Part shown: piece after piece, positions 37,841-45,707 of the stretch | Layout of the letters: each line of letters starts with the position of its first letter | Position numbering within the stretch: position 1 is the stretch's first letter | DNA from: Clostridiales bacterium | GTDB lineage: Bacteria; Bacillota; Clostridia; Christensenellales; Aristaeellaceae | Length of the DNA: 64,000 bases | Assembly (NCBI GenBank): GCA_015056315.1 | Contig: SVGN01000001.1 | Span: 1 to 64,000 of the forward strand | Direction: 5' to 3' | Made by a program: the position numbers and the translations under genes | The notes under the pieces: generated by a model | Databases searched by the model: none | The model's input: the letters and a program-made list of their open reading frames with translations, nothing else | Told to the model about the DNA's origin: nothing

Positions 37841-38349
37841 TGCGTAAGTCGATGACAAAGTGGTTCTGGGCTTGGGATTTCGATAAGGAAGAGGAATGGC
37901 TGGAGGAGATGGCGCGCAACGGCTGGGCGCTGGACGGTGTTAGCTTTTGCAGATATCATTTCATCAAGACCGAGCCCGGTGAGTATACTGTGCGCCTGCA
38001 ATATCTGCCCATGGGCGAAGAAACCGGCGACTATGCCTCCCTTATGGAGGAAAGCGGAGCCGAGCGGGTCGGGCGCATGGTACAGTGGGTCTATTACCGC
38101 AGCAAGACTGCCAACGGCCCCTTCGAGCTGTTCTCCGATCTGGATTCCCGTATTAATCACCTGAACAAGATCGCTTCGCTGATGTTGATCATGGCGATCC
38201 TTAATCTGGTGATCGGGCTGATCAACTCCCGTTCTCCGGTCTGCTTGGGCTGGATCAATCTGGTGGTCGTGTCTTTGCTCACCTATGGTATGGGCCGCAT
38301 CCACGGCAAGAAGGAAGCGCTGGAGAAAGAACGGCGGATCCGGGAATAA
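37840..38349 (+). CDS. DUF2812-like membrane protein
   Basis: FWAWDFDKEEEWLEEMARNGWALDGVSFCRYHF...EPGEYTVRLQY; two TM helices; translationally coupled to padR. Confidence 0.8.
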   Translation: MRKSMTKWFWAWDFDKEEEWLEEMARNGWALDGVSFCRYHFIKTEPGEYTVRLQYLPMGEETGDYASLMEESGAERVGRMVQWVYYRSKTANGPFELFSDLDSRINHLNKIASLMLIMAILNLVIGLINSRSPVCLGWINLVVVSLLTYGMGRIHGKKEALEKERRIRE

Positions 38350-38369
38350 CGTTTGTATGGGGGCTTGCC

Positions 38370-38750
38370 ATGCGTAAACTGAAACCCGCAGCGGTCGGCA
38401 TCCATCTGGTAACCATGCTCGGCTGCTTTGCACTGTTTATTCTGCGAGGGGTGCATATCTTTGATGCGGATGTTGTGATCGTAAACCGCGAGGTCACTTC
38501 TCATATCAGCAATTTCGCATTGAGTTATGTTCTGTGCGCCCTTATTGGTCTGCTGCTGCTGTCGGCGGGAAAGCGGCTCCGGTCTGCGCTGCTGTTTTGC
38601 CTCGCGGTGCTGGCAGCCAATCTGGTGTATGAAGCTTTTCTGCCCGTTGCCAACACAAGAGATATGGTCGATGCGCTCTACGGCATTGCCGGATCGCTTG
38701 CAGGCGGGGCGTACCTGTGCTGGCTGAACGCTTTTGGGTTCGCACAATGA
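38370..38750 (+). CDS. Small membrane protein in the padR-DUF2812 operon
   Basis: 126 aa, ~4 TM helices, close spacing to upstream gene. Confidence 0.65.
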   Translation: MRKLKPAAVGIHLVTMLGCFALFILRGVHIFDADVVIVNREVTSHISNFALSYVLCALIGLLLLSAGKRLRSALLFCLAVLAANLVYEAFLPVANTRDMVDALYGIAGSLAGGAYLCWLNAFGFAQ

Positions 38751-38826
38751 TCTTATGGAAAAACAGCCCGTCTGTATGGAAGGGATCTGCCAAGGGTAAA
38801 TGTATCTCTAACTGAACAGCTACACA

Positions 38827-38870
38827 AAAAGCACGGATCTCCTGCGTTTCAACAGGGAGCCGTGCTTTTG
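38827..38870. terminator. Bidirectional terminator
   Basis: AAAAGCACGG ... CCGTGCTTTT. Confidence 0.8.
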
Positions 38871-38904
38871 ATTCTTTGATGGGTTCGGTAAATGCTATGC
38901 AATT

Positions 38905-39072
38905 TCAGGTGGGCAATGCGTAGATCTGAAGCGGATCATAAGCGTTCGGGTCTGTCAGCGCTTTATCGGCAAGATTGATGAAGCACAGGCGCAGCAAAGA
39001 GCTTTGGTACTGATCGACCAGACCGATCAATCGCTCATCATGGTTTCTGTCCGGGCCCTTGATAGGTTCCAT
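38905..39072 (-). pseudogene. Truncated ECF sigma factor (N-terminal ~30 aa only; 55-aa ORF)
   Basis: MEPIKGPDRNHDERLIGLVDQYQSSLLRLCFINLADKALTDPNAYDPLQIYALPT aligns at its N-terminus with MDVVKDPDNDRDQVLVQMVNQYQGLLLRMCYIYLRD of the intact paralog; identical GTGTAAGGAGGTGAGCAGCAGATG start context to the sigma gene at 43726. Confidence 0.75.
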
Positions 39073-39137
39073 CTGCTGCTCACCTCCTTACACTAATACT
39101 GACGATGCTCAATAGTCGATTTTCGGAATTTAAGAAA

Positions 39138-39161
39138 ATTTTATCAGATATTTGGTGATAT
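39138..39161 (-). promoter_or_regulatory. Shared upstream motif, copy 1
   Basis: ATTTTATC-N11-GATAT. Confidence 0.5.
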
Positions 39162-39164
39162 GAA

Positions 39165-39194
39165 AAGAGCGCCTGCCCCGAAAGGCAAGCGCTC
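39165..39194 (-). terminator. Conserved hairpin terminator of sigma/membrane-protein locus 1
   Basis: minus strand GAGCGCTTGCC-TTTCGG-GGCAGGCGCTCTTTT. Confidence 0.85.
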
Positions 39195-39296
39195 GCTGTA
39201 TTACCATTTGGTCGAACTGCTTCCTACCCTGCAAAACTTTTCGCATCGTATGCTAACTCATGCCCACCCGGTGTGGGTGGGCATCGAAAGCTATCA

Positions 39297-41012
39297 TCAG
39301 CCATTCCCGGTATTGGCGGGCTGCACCTCTACCTCAGTGAGTACCATCAAGCCATTGGGGTCATCGAAAGCCACGCGGAAGCCATTGCTCATAAGCTCAG
39401 GGTCGCTGGTAATGTACAGCAGCCATGCAATACGCACACCCTCTGTTTCCTCATAGCGGCAGCAGATCGCGCCAACTTGATAATCCCCCAGCTGCTCCAA
39501 AGCTTCCTTACCGTGCTTTTCTTCAATAGCCCGCAGCGCCATCTCAACCGCCTCTTCACGGGTCATTTCATCGCCCTCAGGAACGTGGTGATGACCGCCT
39601 AATGCATTCTTCTGTGCTTCCAGAGGCCAGAAAAACCAGGTGTCGGCATACTGCTGTGTGTGGGCGTCATAAGCATCTGCCTGACGCTCCTTTTCGGCGA
39701 TTTTCGCAGCCTCCTCTGCTGTGGGCGTGATGGCTACTTTGGGATTTGCATCCAGCACGGTAAAGGGAACATACATCATCATGGATTCGGAATTTCCGTA
39801 GTCATACTGTCGCATTTCAAGGACCACGCCTGTCATGCAGTCCAGCTCTACACACCAGATGGCATCGTAGGTAGCACTCGCTTCGTTGCCGGGGAAATGG
39901 ATTCTCAATGTTACCTTGTAGATTGCGCGACCATTGGAAGTACAACAGATAACCTGCGACCTTGTTTGGCCCTCCAGAGAAACAGCCTCCTGCGCGATTC
40001 CAAGTGCCTTCAAAGCCGGGATGCTGCCCTCCGGCGGCATGCGGTAGCCTGCCTCGGCGTAGCGTTTCTCCCAGACCTCCACGGGTTCAAGCTCCGCAAT
40101 CAGCTCGCCGAACTCCGCCCACGCTTCGACTGTCCAGCTGGCTGGATCGCCGTATTTCATATCCATCATTTCCTCAGCATGAGAGTAGGAGCGGGCTTTG
40201 GCGTCTTCCTTCAGAAACCACGCCATTTCACTTTCCAGCAGAGTTCCCTGCTGGTCGAAGGATACCCAGTATTCCGTTTCACCGGAAGCTGGATTGACAT
40301 ACTCAAACTTCCACATGGCATTGTGATGTCCCTCATAATCGTTCCACGGTGCGTAGAACCACTCCCACAACTTCCATTGCTCGTTGCTCTCCACGGGAAG
40401 CGTAACACCGTATTCATCATAGAGGAGCTGTGCTGCGTGCGTTTTTGCTTCCGGGATGGTCATGTCACCTTCGCCGGGAATGGCGTAGTTGTTCCGCTCC
40501 TTGAAGCCAATCTGAAGCATCATTTCATCAAACCAATGCTTCTGCTCAATCGTCCATGCATAATGCAATCCGCCGAAAGCCTCGCGGCAGATGGCCATGA
40601 TGACCTCTTCCTCCCAATAGCCCTGGCCATTGCGGAGTGCAGCCATGATACGGCCATCCTCCTCCAGTGTGATTCCATTCTCGTTCAACGTCTGAATCAG
40701 CTGCACCAATTCCTCATGAGTAAAGGATTCCTGAACATAGCCTGCGCTGTCATTCTGCTGCGCCATTGGTACAGCTTCCTGCTCAACGAAATCCATTCCT
40801 GTCAGCAGTGCAACAGCCAGCGCAGTCAGCGACATCAACATGAATACCAGCAACAAGACAAATCCAACGGATAATTTGTTCTTCACAATTACTCTGCCTC
40901 CTGATTTTGAGGCATGCAGCACGCGCTGAACCATGTATGGGTCGGGTGAATATGCGGGACTATGTGTGTCTATGGCATAGCGAACCTGCTCCCTCAGCTT
41001 CTTTTCATCCAT
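39297..41012 (-). CDS. Single-TM putative anti-sigma / sensor protein with PepSY-like extracytoplasmic region
   Basis: 8-nt overlap with sigma gene; N-terminal cytoplasmic module DPYMVQRVLHASKSG, one TM, large extracytoplasmic part with repeated Y-x-V-x-x-D..TG-V-L patterns. Confidence 0.7.
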   Translation of the reverse strand: MDEKKLREQVRYAIDTHSPAYSPDPYMVQRVLHASKSGGRVIVKNKLSVGFVLLLVFMLMSLTALAVALLTGMDFVEQEAVPMAQQNDSAGYVQESFTHEELVQLIQTLNENGITLEEDGRIMAALRNGQGYWEEEVIMAICREAFGGLHYAWTIEQKHWFDEMMLQIGFKERNNYAIPGEGDMTIPEAKTHAAQLLYDEYGVTLPVESNEQWKLWEWFYAPWNDYEGHHNAMWKFEYVNPASGETEYWVSFDQQGTLLESEMAWFLKEDAKARSYSHAEEMMDMKYGDPASWTVEAWAEFGELIAELEPVEVWEKRYAEAGYRMPPEGSIPALKALGIAQEAVSLEGQTRSQVICCTSNGRAIYKVTLRIHFPGNEASATYDAIWCVELDCMTGVVLEMRQYDYGNSESMMMYVPFTVLDANPKVAITPTAEEAAKIAEKERQADAYDAHTQQYADTWFFWPLEAQKNALGGHHHVPEGDEMTREEAVEMALRAIEEKHGKEALEQLGDYQVGAICCRYEETEGVRIAWLLYITSDPELMSNGFRVAFDDPNGLMVLTEVEVQPANTGNG

Positions 41013-41526
41013 GCAGATACCCCCTTCCCAGAATGGTTTCCAGCCTGGCACATGCCTGCTTGATTCTCTTTGATACGACGGAAGCGGACACGCCCAGCGC
41101 GTCGCTGATCTCTCGCATCGACATGTCATGATAAAAGTACAGAAGCACAGCTTCTTTCAGCTTGACCGGCAGCTGCATGATGGCGCTGGCAAGGTCGAGG
41201 GAGTTATAGCCGTTGTACTCCTGTGATGGCTCCGGAAGCAGGTCAAGAGACACCCTACGATCCACAAAGCGCATCCAGCGGGAGCGCCCCATGTCGCGGC
41301 ACACATTGACTGCTATCCTCATCAGCCACGTCTTTTCGCTGCAATCTCCACGGAAGGTATGTAAAGCTCTGTATGCCTTCAGGAATGTTTCCTGGACAGC
41401 ATCCTCAGCTAAATCCCTGTCGCGAAGGTACATGTAGCATGTACGAAACAGCAAAACTTCATAGGTTTCTACCATGTGCGTTAATATCGCTTCGTGGTCA
41501 TTGCCCGGATCCTTGACAATTTCCAT
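41005..41526 (-). CDS. ECF-type RNA polymerase sigma factor
   Basis: YLRDRDLAEDAVQETFLKAYRALHTFRGDCSEKTWLMRIAVNVCRDM; sigma4 HTH LPVKLKEAVLLYFYHDMSMREISDALGVSASVVSKRIKQA. Confidence 0.93.
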   Translation of the reverse strand: MEIVKDPGNDHEAILTHMVETYEVLLFRTCYMYLRDRDLAEDAVQETFLKAYRALHTFRGDCSEKTWLMRIAVNVCRDMGRSRWMRFVDRRVSLDLLPEPSQEYNGYNSLDLASAIMQLPVKLKEAVLLYFYHDMSMREISDALGVSASVVSKRIKQACARLETILGRGYLHG

Positions 41527-41602
41527 TTGCTGTTTCCCTCCTTTCACTTATATAGACGAAGCATTTCAGATTTTGTAAGCACCTTTTCAGAAATCCATGT
41601 GG

Positions 41603-41626
41603 ATTTTATCAGAAATATGGAGATAT
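41603..41626 (-). promoter_or_regulatory. Shared upstream motif, copy 2
   Basis: ATTTTATC-N11-GATAT. Confidence 0.5.
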
Positions 41627-41631
41627 AAAAA

Positions 41632-41659
41632 GAGCGCCTGCCCCGAAGGGCAAGCGCAG
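41632..41659 (-). terminator. Conserved hairpin terminator of sigma/membrane-protein locus 2
   Basis: minus strand GCGCTTGCCC-TTCG-GGGCAGGCGCTCTTTTTATA. Confidence 0.85.
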
Positions 41660-41687
41660 AAAGGGTTTTGGGGATACTTACATGTGT

Positions 41688-41921
41688 TTATCCGTTGCCA
41701 TTTACTGCTGGGTCAGGTTCACTCAGTACTTCGCCAGTCTCAGCATTGACAATCACGGAGTAGATGGGTTCAATCTGCCCGTTTTCCAGTCGAGCAAAGA
41801 ACACGGTGTACCGCCCATCGAAGGAAAGGTATCGACAGTACTTCGGCACTTCATTACTGTTTGGGGCGAATGACGAACTGAACAGACCTTCCTCCTCCAT
41901 TTGTGTACAGATCCATGTCAT
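41688..41921 (-). CDS. 77-aa PepSY-like C-terminal fragment overlapping the end of the preceding anti-sigma-like gene in another frame
   Basis: RYLSFDGRYTVFFARLENGQIEPIYSVIVNAETGEVLSEPDPAVNGNG; ends like paralog (…ANTGNG); lies before the operon terminator. Confidence 0.5.
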   Translation of the reverse strand: MTWICTQMEEEGLFSSSFAPNSNEVPKYCRYLSFDGRYTVFFARLENGQIEPIYSVIVNAETGEVLSEPDPAVNGNG

Positions 41922-42867
41922 TCATTCCTTCTGTATATTCTACAACTCTATAGGTCAAGATACAGGTGATTCCTTCTTTATCGATACGATCCCGTGCAGC
42001 TTGGGCCATAGCAATTCTCTGCTCATAATACTCTTTCATATCAGGAGTTTCTTCGGCACGTTTTTGCATTTCCTGATCGTATTCATCTCTGAGCCAGCTT
42101 AGATCGAATTTGCCAACAAAGTAAACATCACCGGCAGCAGTTCTGAACATATCCATACTGCTTTCCATGGGGAATACATCTACAGCGTTTTCGATTTCGG
42201 TAGAATAGATGATGTTTGTTCCTGTATAATCCAGCATAAGTAGATTTTTACTGCTGTCATCCATCATAGCGGATACCGGACCATAGCCGGGGATATGTCC
42301 ATACCCTCCAGAGCCATCCAGCCCAATATCCGTCCGCCAAAGCCAGTGCACTGCCCGGTCTTCGCTGTCGTCGGTAACTGTAACAGAACCTCCTTCGCCG
42401 ATATAGCTTCCATCAGTATCCAATGCTCGCATACTGTGAAGCTCATCCTGATCGGGCTTCTTCGGCGTGGCTTTGAAAGAAATGGTCATGATATCAGCTT
42501 CCGGTGCCCACGAAACATCCTGAATGATGATTTGAACCTGATCGTCTTCACACTGCGTCTGCGTGGGGTTTTCCACCATGTTTGCCATGACGGCTTCATA
42601 TAATTCAGGTTTATCGTTCTTTTCAAAAATGTTTCGATTGTTCCACCACCAATCCTGATTGTAGATAATGCCTGCCCCAATCGCAGTAGTCGCGAGGCAG
42701 AGTAAAACGATTACAAGAATCATGGATGTCGATATTTTCTTTACCACTGGTTCTTCTCCTTTCGCATTGGCAAGAACCCGCTGCGCCATCCAGGGATCGT
42801 CCTGAATGCCAGACAGGGAGTTATCGATTACACGCTGAACAATCTGCTTAGCCTTGAGGTCTTCCAT
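41854..42867 (-). CDS. Single-TM putative anti-sigma / sensor protein
   Basis: 20-nt overlap with upstream sigma gene; N-term LSGIQDDPWMAQRVLANAKGEE, TM STSMILVIVLLCLATTAIGAGI. Confidence 0.7.
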   Translation of the reverse strand: MEDLKAKQIVQRVIDNSLSGIQDDPWMAQRVLANAKGEEPVVKKISTSMILVIVLLCLATTAIGAGIIYNQDWWWNNRNIFEKNDKPELYEAVMANMVENPTQTQCEDDQVQIIIQDVSWAPEADIMTISFKATPKKPDQDELHSMRALDTDGSYIGEGGSVTVTDDSEDRAVHWLWRTDIGLDGSGGYGHIPGYGPVSAMMDDSSKNLLMLDYTGTNIIYSTEIENAVDVFPMESSMDMFRTAAGDVYFVGKFDLSWLRDEYDQEMQKRAEETPDMKEYYEQRIAMAQAARDRIDKEGITCILTYRVVEYTEGMNDMDLYTNGGGRSVQFVIRPKQ

Positions 42868-43381
42868 AACCTAACCTCCTCTCCAGCACGTCATAGAGCT
42901 TTTCTCTGGCGCGCTTCAGTCGGGTCGATACAGTAGAATGAGTGATGCCCAGCGCATGGGCGATCTCATTCACATTCATGTTTTGCCAGTAATACAGCAT
43001 GACGACCTCTTTGAGCTTGGGCGGAAGTTTCATAACATCGCACATTACATCAAGATCATCTTCGTCATCCGGCAGTTGAATGGCTTGCGGTAAGTCTTCC
43101 GGCGTAATACGCCTGTCATGGTGACGGAACCAGGCGGAACGCTGCATGTCCCGGCAAGTGTTCATAGCGATCTGGATCAACCAGGTCTTCTCGCTGCATT
43201 CCCCACGGAAAGAATCCAGCGACTTGTATGCTTTGAGGAAAGTATCCTGTGTGGCATCTTTCGCCTGTTCCATATCCCGTAGGTAAATGTAACACATGCG
43301 GAGCAGCAATCCCTGATATTGGTTCACCATCTGAACCAGCACCTGGTCACGGTCGTTGTCCGGATCCTTGACAACGTCCAT
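42848..43381 (-). CDS. ECF-type RNA polymerase sigma factor
   Basis: YLRDMEQAKDATQDTFLKAYKSLDSFRGECSEKTWLIQIAMNTCRDMQRS; sigma4 LPPKLKEVVMLYYWQNMNVNEIAHALGITHSTVSTRLKRAREKL. Confidence 0.94.
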   Translation of the reverse strand: MDVVKDPDNDRDQVLVQMVNQYQGLLLRMCYIYLRDMEQAKDATQDTFLKAYKSLDSFRGECSEKTWLIQIAMNTCRDMQRSAWFRHHDRRITPEDLPQAIQLPDDEDDLDVMCDVMKLPPKLKEVVMLYYWQNMNVNEIAHALGITHSTVSTRLKRAREKLYDVLERRLGYGRPQG

Positions 43382-43459
43382 TCGTTGCTCACCTCCTTCG
43401 ATTATGTAGACGAGGCAGAAATGCCATTATGTCGATCATTCAGAAAATCTTTCTAAAGA

Positions 43460-43483
43460 ATTTTATCTCTTTTGGGGCGATAC
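43460..43483 (-). promoter_or_regulatory. Shared upstream motif, copy 3
   Basis: ATTTTATC-N11-GATAC. Confidence 0.45.
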
Positions 43484-43725
43484 GTCACGCATGAAAGTCG
43501 ATCAGTGCCTTCATATGGGTTTTGAATGGGGCAAGTGGTTCGGAAGCTCGTTGCGGATCGTCATAACCGCTGCCATTCACCCCAAACCAGCCGCACTCAT
43601 GATATGATCGGGAGGCAAAAACCTTCCTTTATATCATATTTGGTTACGATGTTTTTTCTTTTGACCAAAACGGATATTATCTGCCTGCTGCGGAGTCTAA
43701 GAAAGTGTAAGGAGGTGAGCAGCAG

Positions 43726-44241
43726 ATGTTGGAAGTTGTCAAGGTTCCGGGCAACGACCAGGACCGGTTTTTTGTTGGATTGGTAAACGAACACCAGGGA
43801 ATGCTGCTGCGCATGTGCTACGTTTATCTCCGCGACCGGGAGCTGGCCAAGGATGCGGTACAGGAGACCTTCCTGAAGGCGTACCGCAGCCTGGGCGCCT
43901 TCCGGGGCGAAAGCAACGCAAAAACATGGCTGATCAGGATCGCCATCAACACATGCAAGAGCATGCAGCGCTCCGCATGGCTGCGGCATCACGACCGGCG
44001 CATCACGCCGGAGGATATCCCGCAGACCACCGTGATGCCCCTGGCAGAAGACGTGGATGTGATGTGCCACATCATGCAGCTGCCGCCAAAGCTGAAAGAG
44101 GTCATCATGCTGTACTACTGGCAGAACATGAATGTAAGCGAGATCGCGCAGGCGCTTGGCATTGCGCAATCGACCGTATCAAGAAGATTGCAGCACGCAC
44201 GGGAGAAACTCCATAACGTGCTGGACGGGAGGTATGAATAA
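43726..44241 (+). CDS. ECF-type RNA polymerase sigma factor
   Basis: YLRDRELAKDAVQETFLKAYRSLGAFRGESNAKTWLIRIAINTCKSMQRS; sigma4 LPPKLKEVIMLYYWQNMNVSEIAQALGIAQSTVSRRLQHAREKL. Confidence 0.94.
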   Translation: MLEVVKVPGNDQDRFFVGLVNEHQGMLLRMCYVYLRDRELAKDAVQETFLKAYRSLGAFRGESNAKTWLIRIAINTCKSMQRSAWLRHHDRRITPEDIPQTTVMPLAEDVDVMCHIMQLPPKLKEVIMLYYWQNMNVSEIAQALGIAQSTVSRRLQHAREKLHNVLDGRYE

Positions 44242-45524
44242 TGAAAGACCGCAAGGATCGTCAGATCATCCGGCGCGCATTCGAGACCTGCCTTTCCGGC
44301 CTGGGGGAAGACCCCTGTCTGGCCCGGCGCGTGCTGAACATCGCACATGGAAAGGAAGAAAAGAATATGAAGAAAAATAGGCCCGGAAGACACTCCCCCG
44401 GATTCATAGCCGCTGTGCTGGTTTTGGCGCTTGTCTTTGCCACCACGGCCCTTGCCCTTACCCGCCCCGCCGTACTGCGCTGGCTGACCGGCGATGCGCC
44501 TGTAAGCCCGCAGCTGGAGGCCACGGCCCAGAAGATCATTGGCGAAAGCACAGCCGACGGTATTACCGTCCGGATGACCGGCATGGTATTTGATGGCAAG
44601 AAGCTGGCCTTTACCTATGAGCTGGAAAACCAACAGCCGGAACTGCCCGTGCTGGTCGCCGCTGACCCCACGCTGAGCATTGATGGCAAAGAGGTACAAA
44701 TGCTGTACTGTACGGCAGACCCCTACACGCCCCAAATGGTTCCCAGCCCGCATCTGGATGTGCTGCCTGTTAAGCGGAACCCTGTTATGGGCGGCTGCGA
44801 GGCCTACGTAAGCGATGGCGCAGACGGTATGGCGGCTTGCGAAATGACCTTTGTGGTGTACAAGCCCGAAAACCGGTTCGCTGTAGTGCTTCAGCCCGAC
44901 AGTATGCAGGCAAACGCGGCTACCTTTACCGGCGATGCCCGTGCAGAGGCTGAGGATAGCCTGAATACCCTTAAAAGCTTCCGGAATGCTGTCTTTGCCA
45001 CCGAGGCCGACCTTGCCGACGAACAGTGGCTTGCAGACCGCTATACCGTGATCGATGGCTCCGGTATGCTGTATGAGCTGCCCGAAAACAGCCACCTGAT
45101 CGAAGCTTCCCGGATCAAGGTGAGCTTCTCGTTCGATGCTTCCGCTGCATTTGCCTGCGAGATCGCCCATACCGACGATGTTGCCCTGGCAGATGCTACG
45201 CTGCATGTGGAGCAGCTCCGCCTTTCTTCTCTGGAAACGCACCTGGATCTGTGGCTCATCCCGCAGGAGAACAGCAAAAAGGCCGCTCTTGCCATTGCTG
45301 ATCGGTATGGTGCATATACCCTGAACGATGAGCAGGGCAATGCGGTGCAGTACAGCGAGATGGATCAAATGGCGGAGGTTAGGCCCTATGTAACACAGAT
45401 CGATGGTCGGTGGGTATGCCGGTACCTTTCTCAAATGCCCGGTCTGCTCCGGTTCCCCGAGAGCGTTTCGTTCAACGCAGGCGGTGCAGAGCTGATCCGT
45501 TTTGATCTGGCGATCGATGAATGA
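44241..45524 (+). CDS. Single-TM putative anti-sigma / sensor protein
   Basis: Start overlaps sigma stop (TAATG); N-term LSGLGEDPCLARRVLNIAHGKEE, TM GFIAAVLVLALVFATTALAL, large extracytoplasmic region. Confidence 0.7.
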   Translation: MKDRKDRQIIRRAFETCLSGLGEDPCLARRVLNIAHGKEEKNMKKNRPGRHSPGFIAAVLVLALVFATTALALTRPAVLRWLTGDAPVSPQLEATAQKIIGESTADGITVRMTGMVFDGKKLAFTYELENQQPELPVLVAADPTLSIDGKEVQMLYCTADPYTPQMVPSPHLDVLPVKRNPVMGGCEAYVSDGADGMAACEMTFVVYKPENRFAVVLQPDSMQANAATFTGDARAEAEDSLNTLKSFRNAVFATEADLADEQWLADRYTVIDGSGMLYELPENSHLIEASRIKVSFSFDASAAFACEIAHTDDVALADATLHVEQLRLSSLETHLDLWLIPQENSKKAALAIADRYGAYTLNDEQGNAVQYSEMDQMAEVRPYVTQIDGRWVCRYLSQMPGLLRFPESVSFNAGGAELIRFDLAIDE

Positions 45525-45530
45525 CTCTTT

Positions 45531-45568
45531 TGAGCGCTTGCCCCCGAAAGGCAGGCGCTCTTCTCTCT
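45531..45568 (+). terminator. Conserved hairpin terminator of sigma/membrane-protein locus 3
   Basis: GAGCGCTTGCC-CCCGAAA-GGCAGGCGCTCTTCTCTCTTT. Confidence 0.82.
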
Positions 45569-45707
45569 TTGCCCGCACCTCGAAGAGCACAGGCTCTGAA
45601 ATGTGGCCACAAAAGCAGGGGATCCCTGTGTCGCAGCTTTTTCCATCCAGCAAACCCCATACATGGAACAGCCAAAAAAGACACAACATACCTCCAGCAA
45701 CCCGAGA

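Noticed and set aside
38747-38815. 22-codon ORF overlapping the stop of the small membrane protein gene
   Set aside because: Too short, no RBS of its own, and no conservation evidence.
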